Assembly: GCF_051307055.1 (NCBI RefSeq)
Contig: NZ_CP149994.1
Coordinates: 496,001-560,000, forward strand
Length of the DNA stretch: 64,000 nucleotides
Reading direction: 5' to 3'
Source of the DNA: Dryocola sp051307055
GTDB taxonomy: Bacteria; Pseudomonadota; Gammaproteobacteria; Enterobacterales; Enterobacteriaceae
In this document: in pieces, positions 8,546 to 16,198 of the stretch
Numbering within the stretch: the first letter of the stretch is position 1
How the letters are laid out: every line of letters starts with the position of its first letter
The notes under the pieces: model-generated
The model's database searches: none
What the model saw: the letters and a program-made list of their open reading frames with translations, nothing else
Told to the model about the DNA's origin: nothing
Made by a program: the position numbers and the translations under genes

Positions 8546-8767
8546 ATGAAAATTATCAGTAAGCGCCGGGCAATGACGATATACCGCCAGCATCCGGAGT
8601 CCCGAATATTTCGCTACTGCAGCGGCAAATATCAGTGGCTTGGTAGCGTCTGTCATTACACCGGCAGGGACGTTCCGGATATCACAGGAGTCCTGGCGGT
8701 GTACGCCGAACGCCGCCAGGACCGCAGCGGACCGTATGCCTGCCTGATGAGTATTACCCTGAACTGA
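8546..8767 (+). CDS. DUF987 protein (YeeT-like)
   Basis: 73 aa, the same length as E. coli YeeT. Family blocks: MTIYRQHPESRIFRYC, SGKYQWLGS, and ITGVLAVYAERRQDRSGPYA. The ATG at 8546 with GAGGT 6 bases upstream is preferred over the upstream GTG at 8534. It sits between the radC-like gene and the CbeA-type antitoxin, as in CP4-44 (yeeS-yeeT-yeeU-yeeV). Function unknown. Confidence 0.8.
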   Translation: MKIISKRRAMTIYRQHPESRIFRYCSGKYQWLGSVCHYTGRDVPDITGVLAVYAERRQDRSGPYACLMSITLN

Positions 8768-8785
8768 CAATAAAGGAGGTTATAA

Positions 8786-9103
8786 ATGAGCAACATCACA
8801 TGGGGCCTGCGGCGGGATATCACGCCACGTCTGGGAGCCCGTCTGGTGCAGGAGGGGAACCGGCTGCATTATTTAGCTGACCGGGCCAGCATGACCGGCA
8901 AGTTCAGTGACACCGAATGCCAGAAGCTGGATGAAACATTCCCGCACTTTATCAGCCAGATGGAATCGATGCTGACCACTGGTGAAATGAATCCTCGCCA
9001 TGCCCACTGTGTCACCCTGTACCACACCGGTTTCACCTGCGAAGCCGATACTCTTGGTAGTTGCGGCCACGTATACATCGCCATTTACCCCACTAAGCGC
9101 TAA
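8786..9103 (+). CDS. type IV antitoxin, CbeA/YeeU/YfjZ family
   Basis: 105 aa, the length of YfjZ. The start of the protein (ITWGLRRDITPRLGARLVQE) and the GHVYIAIYPT end are the family hallmarks. CbeA antitoxins counter CbtA by bundling MreB and FtsZ rather than by binding the toxin. AAGGAGG lies upstream of the ATG. The toxin gene starts 20 bases downstream, so the two form a cassette. Confidence 0.9.
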   Translation: MSNITWGLRRDITPRLGARLVQEGNRLHYLADRASMTGKFSDTECQKLDETFPHFISQMESMLTTGEMNPRHAHCVTLYHTGFTCEADTLGSCGHVYIAIYPTKR

Positions 9104-9123
9104 TTACTTTCACGAGAGCAAAC

Positions 9124-9465
9124 ATGAAACCTCAATCTGCAACAACTTCGCGGGCGGTAAAACCCTGCCTGTCACCCGTGGCTATCTGGCAAACGCTACT
9201 GACACGCCTGCTGGAACAACACTACGGCCTGACCCTGAACGACACGCCGTTCAGTGATGAATCCGTTATACAGGAACATATCGATGCAGGTATCACGCTG
9301 GCCGATGCCGTTAACTTTCTGGTGGAAAAATACGAGCTGGTTCGAATAGATCGCAAAGGATTTAGCTGGCAGGAACAATCCCCGTATCTTCGGGCTGTAG
9401 ATATTCTGCGGGCAAGACAGGCAACTGGCCTGTTGCGACAAAGCCGTAACAACGTAGTACGATGA
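9124..9465 (+). CDS. cytoskeleton-targeting toxin, CbtA/YeeV/YpjF family
   Basis: 113 aa. The block TPVAIWQTLL-like sequence (SPVAIWQTLLTRLLEQHYGL) and DTPFSDESVIQEHI, then ADAVNFLVEKYELVRIDRKGF, are diagnostic of CbtA. The family blocks polymerisation of FtsZ and MreB. The C-terminus (ARQATGLLRQSRNNVVR) is somewhat shorter than that of E. coli YeeV. It is paired with the antitoxin at 8786 and followed by a terminator at 9531. Confidence 0.88.
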   Translation: MKPQSATTSRAVKPCLSPVAIWQTLLTRLLEQHYGLTLNDTPFSDESVIQEHIDAGITLADAVNFLVEKYELVRIDRKGFSWQEQSPYLRAVDILRARQATGLLRQSRNNVVR

Positions 9466-9530
9466 ACATTGCGTACAACCCTCCCGATTTACATTTCTGA
9501 ACTTCCTCCCTTGTTTACCTATTGCATAAT

Positions 9531-9568
9531 GCGCCTGCCATTATCCGGCGGGCGCTTTTGCTTTTTAC
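9531..9568 (+). terminator. intrinsic terminator
   Basis: Arms GCGCCTGCC (9531-9539) and GGCGGGCGC (9547-9555) with one mismatch and a 7-base loop, then TTTTGCTTTTT. It separates the toxin-antitoxin pair from the DUF4942 gene and ends 13 bases before the next start. Confidence 0.75.
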
Positions 9569-9580
9569 GGATAAAGCGTC

Positions 9581-10414
9581 ATGCAAACTGAAGCTGAAGT
9601 ATTAACCGACCATAGCGAGCTAATTTGCTCGACCAGTATTGAACGTATTGTTACTGGTCGTGATACCGCGCTTAAGGAAATTGAAGCTCTGATTCTTCAA
9701 CTTGAAGAAATCTCCCGACTGACTTTCATGATTGGTGGCAATACTGCGGATCACTGGGCGATGAGACAGGGTGGCTCCTTTGACTGCTGGTTGATGCAAC
9801 CAGTGGGCAAAGCGATGCCAGCCATCACCCGGAATATTGACCGTAGCATCTGGCGTGACCTGATGCTGAAATCCGGGATGTTGACCTTGATGGATGCCGA
9901 AGCCCGCAGTCAGTGGGCGAAGAACCTAGAGGAGGGCGATCTCCCGGCTATTAGCGAAGCCAACATCCTGAATACCTTTGAACAACTCCACCACAATAAG
10001 CAGGACGTTTTCGAACGTGGGATTATCAATGTATTTAAAGGGTTAAGCTGGGACTACAAAACCAATAATCCCTGTTATTTCGGTAAGAAGATTATCGTCA
10101 ACAATCTGGTGAAGCATGACAGATGGGGCTACAGCCTGAACTGGGGCTGGCGACGCGACCAGCTTGCCGATCTGGAAAGGATGCTCCGCCTACTGGATGG
10201 TCAAACCATTCCAGATAGCCGACACGATGTATCCATCAGGTTTATGGATTTTATCCGAGAAAATCCTCGTGTGCGGATATTTGAGGACGATCTCTTCATT
10301 ATTCGCTATTACCAGAAAGGGAGTGGGCATATCACGTTTAAGCGTTTGGAACTGATTGAAAAGATGAATGATATCGTGGCAAAGCACTATCCGAAGGCTT
10401 TGCCAGCAAGATGA
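9581..10414 (+). CDS. DUF4942 domain protein
   Basis: 277 aa. It resembles the DUF4942 proteins often found directly behind cbtA in enterobacterial islands; the central FERGIINVFKGLSWDYKTNN and KKIIVNNLVKHDRWGYS blocks fit that family. There is no signal peptide or membrane segment. DUF4942 has no assigned activity; a methyltransferase-like or phage-regulatory role has been guessed elsewhere and cannot be judged here. It stands behind its own terminator-start element. Confidence 0.7.
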   Translation: MQTEAEVLTDHSELICSTSIERIVTGRDTALKEIEALILQLEEISRLTFMIGGNTADHWAMRQGGSFDCWLMQPVGKAMPAITRNIDRSIWRDLMLKSGMLTLMDAEARSQWAKNLEEGDLPAISEANILNTFEQLHHNKQDVFERGIINVFKGLSWDYKTNNPCYFGKKIIVNNLVKHDRWGYSLNWGWRRDQLADLERMLRLLDGQTIPDSRHDVSIRFMDFIRENPRVRIFEDDLFIIRYYQKGSGHITFKRLELIEKMNDIVAKHYPKALPAR

Positions 10415-10646
10415 AATGTGATGTTTTTATAAGCAGGGGGGAGGTCAAAAAATGTGATTCAAACACTACTGGCTCCCTGACAGGGCTATCTACACCATAC
10501 ATATCTGGCATAAAAAGGAGAATGATGAGGGAAGTACTTTTTACATTAATGAGTATTGTCTATCACCATTAAACTCATTTTTGTGTTTTATACTCAATGC
10601 TGTGTTTTAATGGCATTCATCACATTTATGTCGGAGGTATGCCATC

Positions 10647-11444
10647 TTGCAAAACAAAATCAAAGAACTTCGTACCCAACTATCAATCACTCAGCGCGAG
10701 TTAGCCGATATGGTTGGTACCAGCCAGCAACAGATTCAACGTATCGAAGCAGGGAAAGTTGCGGCTAAGTTAGGGTTGGCACAAGCGATCAGTGCTGTTT
10801 TAAAAAAGCCGTTGAACGCTGTTTTTCCTGATAGTGATAACCTGCTACAGAAATTGCGTAATCAAGGTAGTCGTAGTAGCGATGAACTGAAAGATATTGC
10901 TGCAAGCGGTATTGAAATGGATGGCCGCTTTTGGACGGTAAAGCTCTGGTTACGGGGGCAGAATGATTATTTGCTGCTACCCATTTCTCCGGCTGATAAG
11001 CGTCGTTTTTACTCATACTTTGAAGAAAGCACCGTCCCAGATCATGAGCGTTTTTTTGTTTTCGATTCAGAGCAGCATCGTTATGCCATAAATGCCCGAG
11101 AAGTCATTTTCCACCAATTTTTGTTTGATGGTTTTCCACCTATCCCAGATGAAGAGGACAGCGATGCCAATGAAGGAAGCTATGGTAATGTCCATATTAC
11201 AATGGTGAACGGTGGCCCAGTCATTGAGCTATGCTGTGAGTCCGAGGTATCGGAGAACAATGAATTTGACGATATTGGTCAGTTGAACGCATTGTTTGAT
11301 ACTTTGGAGCTAGAGCCTGAATCAACACAGCGATACCAGATAACCGATGAGGATGGAGAGGATGCTTTCATCCGTATTGGCTCTGTTGCGATGGTCCGAA
11401 TCTCGCTTGATGTGCTAGATTCGGTTGAGGAAGATAATGACTGA
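10647..11444 (+). CDS. XRE-family transcriptional regulator
   Basis: 265 aa. Residues ~4-58 form a Cro/C1-type helix-turn-helix (ITQRELADMVGTSQQQIQRI, then EAGKVAAKLGLAQAISAVL). The remaining 200 residues are acidic and unfamiliar, ending in EEDND. The start codon appears to be TTG at 10647: GGAGG lies at 10633-10637 and no in-frame ATG sits near the HTH. It is the last gene before the leuX-like attachment core. It could be an island repressor or a single-gene cargo regulator. Confidence 0.75.
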   Translation: MQNKIKELRTQLSITQRELADMVGTSQQQIQRIEAGKVAAKLGLAQAISAVLKKPLNAVFPDSDNLLQKLRNQGSRSSDELKDIAASGIEMDGRFWTVKLWLRGQNDYLLLPISPADKRRFYSYFEESTVPDHERFFVFDSEQHRYAINAREVIFHQFLFDGFPPIPDEEDSDANEGSYGNVHITMVNGGPVIELCCESEVSENNEFDDIGQLNALFDTLELEPESTQRYQITDEDGEDAFIRIGSVAMVRISLDVLDSVEEDND

Positions 11445-11507
11445 CAGAGGTCGGCATCTTAACCTTGCATACTTGTTCGGGTTCGATGCCGAAAATCAAT
11501 GAAATTA

Positions 11508-11600
11508 TGTGTTGGTATCTGTGTTGGTATAAGATTGAATTGTTTTTTATTAATTATTTTAAATCAATAGGTTAAATTCAATGTGCGAGTCCGGCCTTCG
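11508..11600. other. probable attachment end (leuX 3' core plus arm-type repeats)
   Basis: CGAGTCCGGCCTTCG at 11586-11600 equals 15 bases of the 3' end of E. coli tRNA-Leu leuX, a standard target of P4-type integrases; the rest of a tRNA is not present. Upstream, TGTGTTGGTAT occurs twice in tandem (11508-11518 and 11520-11530), like integrase arm-type sites. Together they suggest the distal att end of the island. The linkage to integrase arm sites is inference. Confidence 0.55.
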
Positions 11601-11631
11601 CATCCAGCAACCACTTCAATTTTTTCCACTT

Positions 11632-11647
11632 TGCGAGACATCTCGCA
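11632..11647. promoter_or_regulatory. 16-bp palindrome
   Basis: TGCGAGACATCTCGCA has perfect 7-bp arms around CA. It lies just outside the att core and upstream of the P4-like regulatory region, so an operator role is possible. No regulator can be named. Confidence 0.4.
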
Positions 11648-11742
11648 GCGATAAAATGCAACGCTGTAAGCCGCTTTTCTCTGCTTGTTAGCTCCGATCT
11701 CCCGCGATAATCTACCTTTGCACCAGCAAATTCTGTTGCCGG

Positions 11743-11939
11743 GCGTAGGAACCCGTTCTCTCTATGGCGACAATTAGATGCTCATGTGTCTTTATTTATT
11801 GTCGCGGCATCAACACACCGATATCCTTATCAATGGTGGCGCTGATGTGGCAGCCCTCGGGCTGGCCGATATCCATAGAGGTCGGTTTCCTACCCCATCA
11901 GTGTCACCACCCATGAGCGTAGGAACTCCAGTGGTGACA
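11743..11939 (+). other. P4-like immunity/regulatory RNA region
   Basis: GCGTAGGAAC occurs at 11743-11752 and again at 11917-11926. Between them are TTCCTAC (11887-11893) and TGTCACCAC (11902-11910), which can pair with GTAGGAA (11919-11925) and GTGGTGACA (11931-11939). The pairings interleave, so they form a pseudoknot or alternative folds. This resembles the seqA/seqB/seqC arrangement of satellite phage P4, where a small RNA (cI) drives termination. A 50-aa frame from 11765 (ending PHQCHHP) looks like an Ash/Icd-like remnant. Confidence 0.45.
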
Positions 11940-11967
11940 ATATCCACTACTCTTGGAGCTTACCGCC

Positions 11968-12396
11968 ATGATGACTAACACCACTCCCGCCGTAACAAAC
12001 CCTTCTCCCGTTTATATGACCCTGGATCTATTCGAGCTGCTGGAAATCTGCGAAACGTTGGCAGACGAGCTTATCGAATGCCCTAATCCCGCCCGCCAGC
12101 AGGTGCTTTATATGCGCCTCGCCGACTATCTGGAGGCGATGGAACTGGAACTGGAAAAGCCGCTGCCGCCGTATTTGATTGAACGCCTAACGGTGGAGAC
12201 GCTTATCCACACCCATCCCCAGCATATTGCGGGGGATTCAGAGTTACTACGCCAGTATTGCTGTGCTTTAACGCGTGTTTTACGCAATTGCAGCCTGTCG
12301 TCTGAAGTTCGTCTCGCATTAAATGGCCTGCTGTTTGAACTGGTTAACATGCTGATTGAGGACCTGCTGGCGCCGCGTTTTGCGAAGGTGAATTGA
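11968..12396 (+). CDS. hypothetical protein behind the P4-like region
   Basis: 142 aa if read from ATG 11968; a second ATG is at 11971. GGAG lies about 9 bases upstream. The protein is leucine- and glutamate-rich and mostly helical (VYMTLDLFELLEICETLADEL, broken by ECPNPARQQ). It has no signal peptide or membrane segment. I do not recognise it. Its position directly downstream of the RNA-switch-like region suggests it is controlled by it, as P4 genes are. Confidence 0.6.
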   Translation: MMTNTTPAVTNPSPVYMTLDLFELLEICETLADELIECPNPARQQVLYMRLADYLEAMELELEKPLPPYLIERLTVETLIHTHPQHIAGDSELLRQYCCALTRVLRNCSLSSEVRLALNGLLFELVNMLIEDLLAPRFAKVN

Positions 12397-12621
12397 AACG
12401 ATAAAACGGTGGCGGGTGTTGACGTTTAATCCTCTACCCATATTAAACTTTTAATTTATATGGCGAGTGAGTGTTAAGCCCCACCCGCCATAACCAATCC
12501 ACTATCGCTCACCGAATATAAACTCTATACCCAACTCCCAGCATAACCGTCAGATTCAATACTATGCTCGGCTGCTATTACGTCTTATGGCGAAACAGTT
12601 GCTGGCAAGGCATCGCTCCTG

Positions 12622-12804
12622 CTACCCACCAGTCAATCCAGGGGTAAGCAAAGTAAATGCAGGTACTCGCCGTCTGGCTTTGCGAACGGCCAGTTTATTC
12701 ATGTCATAAATTATTAGCGCGAGCAGGTTCACGGCCAGAGGCCACATCGCAATGGACAGGGCAGAAGTACGCAGCCGATAGCCGCTAAATGTGCAGAACC
12801 TCAC
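12622..12804 (-). CDS. possible small protein
   Basis: A 60-aa frame opening with GTG (VRFCTFSGYRLRTSALSIAM) and containing one hydrophobic segment (WPLAVNLLALIIY). GGAG lies about 12 bases upstream. It could be a residual satellite-phage small protein; coding status is uncertain. Confidence 0.25.
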   Translation of the reverse strand: MRFCTFSGYRLRTSALSIAMWPLAVNLLALIIYDMNKLAVRKARRRVPAFTLLTPGLTGG

Positions 12805-12882
12805 GTAATCCGCCTCACTCCGGAAGGATTAATTCTTACCGTGGTCCGTTCAGGGCCGCGTTAGCTCACGTTTGTTATTAAA

Positions 12883-12903
12883 TTGATGCGTCTGCCGCAT
12901 CAA
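12883..12903. promoter_or_regulatory. inverted repeat upstream of MFS gene
   Basis: TTGATGCG (12883-12890) and CGCATCAA (12896-12903) are perfect 8-bp arms around TCTGC, 104 bases before the MFS start. It is a candidate operator for the LysR regulator at 15095 or for another protein. Confidence 0.4.
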
Positions 12904-13006
12904 TAGATGCGGGAAATGCGCTTATACAGACGGCGTAAATACCGCACTCTCATGGTTGATTAAAAGTTAATAAAACTAAAGCTTCTTGTTAATTATGGAG
13001 GGCGAT

Positions 13007-14314
13007 ATGCCTTTTGCTGCCGATATCCCGACCTTTCGCTCCAGGGCAATGGCTATCCTGCGGGTCACCTCAGGAAACTTCCTTGAACAGTTCGATTTCT
13101 TCCTGTTCGGGTTCTATGCCACCTATATTGCCCACGTGTTTTTCCCGACTGAAAACGAGTTCGCCTCGCTGATGATGACCTTTGCCGTCTTTGGCGCAGG
13201 ATTTTTGATGCGCCCTATTGGCGCGGTTGTTCTTGGCGCGTGGATAGATAAAGTCGGACGGCGGAAAGGGCTGATTGTCACCCTGTCCATTATGGCGCTG
13301 GGCACGTTTTTAATCGTGCTGGTGCCCGGCTACGCCACGATTGGGCTATGGGCGCCTCTGCTGGTTCTGTGCGGTCGTTTGCTGCAGGGCTTTTCGGCGG
13401 GCGCGGAGCTGGGCGGCGTCTCCGTCTACCTTTCTGAAATCGCCACGCCCGGTAACAAAGGGTTTTATACCAGCTGGCAGTCCGGCAGCCAGCAGGTCTC
13501 CATTATGGTGGCCGCCTCGCTCGGCTACGCTCTTAATCAGCTGATGGACGAAAGCACCCTGCACGCGTGGGGATGGCGCATTCCTTTCCTTGTCGGCTGT
13601 CTGATCGTGCCGTTTATCTTTATGCTGCGCCGCCGTCTGGATGAAACCGAAGCGTTTACAAAGCGGGCCAGCCATCTCGAAGTTGGCCAGGCGTTAAAAA
13701 CGCTGATTAACAACTGGCGCGTGGTCATTGCCGGTATGTTGATGGTGGCGATGACCACCACCGCCTTTTACCTTATCACCGTGTATGCACCCACCTTCGG
13801 CAAAAAGGTCCTGATGCTGAGTTCGTCAGACAGCCTGCTGGTCACGCTGCTGGTCGCCGTTTCGAATTTTATCTGGCTGCCGATCGGCGGGGCTATTTCC
13901 GATCGCCTCGGGCGCAAGCCGGTGCTGATTGCCATGACGGTGCTGGCCATCTTTACTACCTGGCCCGCGCTCACCCTGCTGGCTAACGCGCCCGGCTTTG
14001 GCATGATGCTGGCCGTGCTGCTGTGGCTGTCGTTTATGTATGGTCTCTATAACGGCGCGATGATCCCGGCGCTGGCGGAAATCATGCCCGCAGAGGTTCG
14101 CGTGGCCGGGTTCTCTCTGGCCTACAGCCTGGCAACGGCGCTGTTTGGCGGCTTTACGCCGGCGGTATCCACCGCGCTGATTCAGTATACCGGCGACAAG
14201 GCGGCTCCGGGGTACTGGATGAGTTTTGCCGCCGTCTGCGCGCTGCTTGCCACGCTCTGGCTCTATCATCAGGCATCCGATCGTCGCTGGCTTACCCGTA
14301 AATCATTTAGCTAA
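13007..14314 (+). CDS. MFS metabolite:H+ symporter (CitA/TcuC-like)
   Basis: 435 aa with about 12 membrane helices. It has the metabolite:H+ symporter signatures: SGNFLEQFDFFLFGFYATY in helix 1, MRPIGAVVLGAWIDKVGRRKG after helix 2, and RLLQGFSAGAELGG in helix 4. This family includes the citrate, tricarballylate and alpha-ketoglutarate carriers, so a di- or tricarboxylate is the likely substrate. ATG 13007 is chosen because GGAGGG lies 5 bases upstream. A binding protein gene follows 11 bases later and a LysR gene lies beyond. Confidence 0.85.
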   Translation: MPFAADIPTFRSRAMAILRVTSGNFLEQFDFFLFGFYATYIAHVFFPTENEFASLMMTFAVFGAGFLMRPIGAVVLGAWIDKVGRRKGLIVTLSIMALGTFLIVLVPGYATIGLWAPLLVLCGRLLQGFSAGAELGGVSVYLSEIATPGNKGFYTSWQSGSQQVSIMVAASLGYALNQLMDESTLHAWGWRIPFLVGCLIVPFIFMLRRRLDETEAFTKRASHLEVGQALKTLINNWRVVIAGMLMVAMTTTAFYLITVYAPTFGKKVLMLSSSDSLLVTLLVAVSNFIWLPIGGAISDRLGRKPVLIAMTVLAIFTTWPALTLLANAPGFGMMLAVLLWLSFMYGLYNGAMIPALAEIMPAEVRVAGFSLAYSLATALFGGFTPAVSTALIQYTGDKAAPGYWMSFAAVCALLATLWLYHQASDRRWLTRKSFS

Positions 14315-14325
14315 GGAAGAAAGAA

Positions 14326-15117
14326 ATGAAACCTCTTATGCTGCGGACCGCCGCTTTTCTGGTGGCGATAAGCCTCTGCGCTACGGCAGGCGCGGAAGAG
14401 ATTACGGTGATGATTTCCGGCGGTTTTTCAGCGGCGCTTGATAAGCTTGCGCCGCAGTATCAGGCCACAACGGGCGATACGTTGCGTATTATTCACGGGC
14501 CGTCGATGGGCAACTCGCCGGAGGCTATCCCTAACCGTTTATCGGCGGGCCAGCCGGCGGACGCGGTGATTATGGTCGGCTACGCGCTGGACGCTCTGGA
14601 TAAGCAAAGAAAGATTGCGCAAGGCAGCCGTACCGAGCTTGCGGATTCCCGCATCGGCGCGGTGGTGCGCGAAGGTTCCGCCGCCCCGGATATCAGTAAT
14701 GTCGATAGCCTGAAAGCCGTTTTGCTGAAAGCGAAGACCATCGCTTATTCCGACAGCGCCAGCGGACGTTATGTGCAGGCTGAGCTTTTTAACCGGCTGG
14801 GCATTGCCGCACAGGTCAGGGATAAGGCCAGGATGATAGAAAAGATCCCTGTCGCCTCCGTCGTGGCGAAGGGTGACGAGGAGATTGGTTTTCAGCAGGT
14901 AAGCGAGCTGCTGCCGGTGAAAGGGGCTAAATTTATCGGCCGTATTCCTGAATCCGTGCAGTACGTCACCCGCTTTGCCGGCGCCGTCGTGGCAGGGGCG
15001 CCTCATCAGCAGCAGGCTCGTCAGCTGCTTCGCTATCTGGCGTCGCCTGAAGCGCGGACGGCGGTGCGCCAGACGGGACTGGATCCGCTGCCTGCTACGG
15101 GTGGAACAGCCCGATAA
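14326..15117 (+). CDS. periplasmic substrate-binding protein (ModA-like)
   Basis: 263 aa with a signal peptide (MLRTAAFLVAISLCATAGAE) and an extracellular solute-binding fold similar to ModA: MISGGFSAALDKLAPQYQA and HGPSMGNSPEAIPNRLSAGQ, then ADAVIMVGYALD. No ABC permease or ATPase gene is near; the upstream neighbour is an MFS carrier. It may deliver an oxyanion or an organic acid, or act as a sensor partner. Its last 23 bases overlap the end of the convergent LysR gene. Confidence 0.75.
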   Translation: MKPLMLRTAAFLVAISLCATAGAEEITVMISGGFSAALDKLAPQYQATTGDTLRIIHGPSMGNSPEAIPNRLSAGQPADAVIMVGYALDALDKQRKIAQGSRTELADSRIGAVVREGSAAPDISNVDSLKAVLLKAKTIAYSDSASGRYVQAELFNRLGIAAQVRDKARMIEKIPVASVVAKGDEEIGFQQVSELLPVKGAKFIGRIPESVQYVTRFAGAVVAGAPHQQQARQLLRYLASPEARTAVRQTGLDPLPATGGTAR

Positions 15118-15988
15118 TCGTTTTCTCCAGCTCGGCCGCTACGGGGGAGAGCGCTGTCCCCACTCTTTTAATCAGCCCGACCTGCCTTTTGACTACGGGC
15201 TCCGTCAGCGGCTTTTGCACCAGCAAGGGATGCCCGCCGTCAGGAAGAGCCATGGATGGCACCGCGGCAATTCCCAGTCCCGCTTCGACCATCCCGATCA
15301 TGGTGGTGACGTGCTGCGTTTCGCAGACCGCGGCACGGCGCATGGTAATGTTGCCCAGCGCCCGATCGAGCAGGTGCCGGTTGCCGGAGGATTTATTCAG
15401 CCAGATGTAGTCGGCCTCGAAAAACTCCTGCCACTGCAGGCTGTCGCGCCTGGCGAAGGGGTGAGCGGGCTGGCAAACCATCTGATAGGTTTCATGGGCT
15501 AAAGGCAAAAACGTCAGGTCCGCGTCCCCGCGGGAAAGAAAGCTTAAGCCGAAATCGGCCTGTTTATTATGCACGGCGGTATACACATTCCCGGCGCTGG
15601 TATCGATAAGCCGGATGCGGATATTTGCAAACAGCGTTCTGAAGCGCGCAATGACGTGCGGCATAAAGTAATAGGCGGCGGAAGGAACGCAGGCGACGGT
15701 CACCATGCCGCTGCCGTAGGTGATACGCTCGCTGATGCCGTTAAGGGCGTCCTCAAAGTCGCTTAACAGCTGCCGGGCGCGGGGAGCAAAGGTTCTTCCC
15801 GTCTGCGTCAGCGTTACGCTGCGGGTCGTTCTGTCGAAGAGCCGCACCCCAAGGGAAGATTCAAGCTTTTCGATACGTCGGCTCAGCGCAGACTGAGAAA
15901 TGCAGATTGCCTCAGCCGCGTAGCGAAAGCTGCCGTGTTCGCACAGCGCGATAAATGCGTATAAATCCTGTAAATCAAAATTGGGCAA
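15095..15988 (-). CDS. LysR-type regulator of the MFS/binding-protein unit
   Basis: 297 aa. The N-terminal winged helix-turn-helix is clear (GSFRYAAEAICISQSALSRR, then IEKLESSLGVRLFDR), followed by the LysR effector-binding domain. It converges on and overlaps the end of the binding-protein gene and is divergent from tauA across 210 bases. It may control the neighbouring carrier genes; control of tau is less likely because Cbl and CysB do that in E. coli. Confidence 0.85.
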   Translation of the reverse strand: MPNFDLQDLYAFIALCEHGSFRYAAEAICISQSALSRRIEKLESSLGVRLFDRTTRSVTLTQTGRTFAPRARQLLSDFEDALNGISERITYGSGMVTVACVPSAAYYFMPHVIARFRTLFANIRIRLIDTSAGNVYTAVHNKQADFGLSFLSRGDADLTFLPLAHETYQMVCQPAHPFARRDSLQWQEFFEADYIWLNKSSGNRHLLDRALGNITMRRAAVCETQHVTTMIGMVEAGLGIAAVPSMALPDGGHPLLVQKPLTEPVVKRQVGLIKRVGTALSPVAAELEKTIIGLFHP

Positions 15989-16198
15989 AATCCGCGCCTC
16001 AGCTTAACTATTACACAACAAAATATTAACAAGGCGCCGGGCGGCAGGACATTTCTTTTTTCGTTATTCCCATCCTCCAGCTATCAAAAGCTAAATCTTA
16101 TCTAAGGACATAAAAGCATTAGCGATAATTTTTAATTCTTTTATGTAATCCTCGCCGTTGGAAATACTGCTCCCATCATCAAGACAGGAGCAGACACC

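Larger units (their letters stand above)
12397..13006. other. island-to-backbone junction, no clear gene
   Basis: 610 bases without a convincing gene. Visible: TGGCGGGTG near 12411 and CACCCGCCA near 12482 as 9-bp inverted arms, a weak leftward frame at 12622-12804, and an inverted repeat at 12883-12903 upstream of the MFS gene. GC rises towards the right, in line with return to backbone. Confidence 0.4.

Noticed and set aside
11586..11600. A complete tRNA gene at the leuX-like sequence
   Set aside because: Only the 3' arm core is present; no acceptor stem partner or anticodon arm precedes it.
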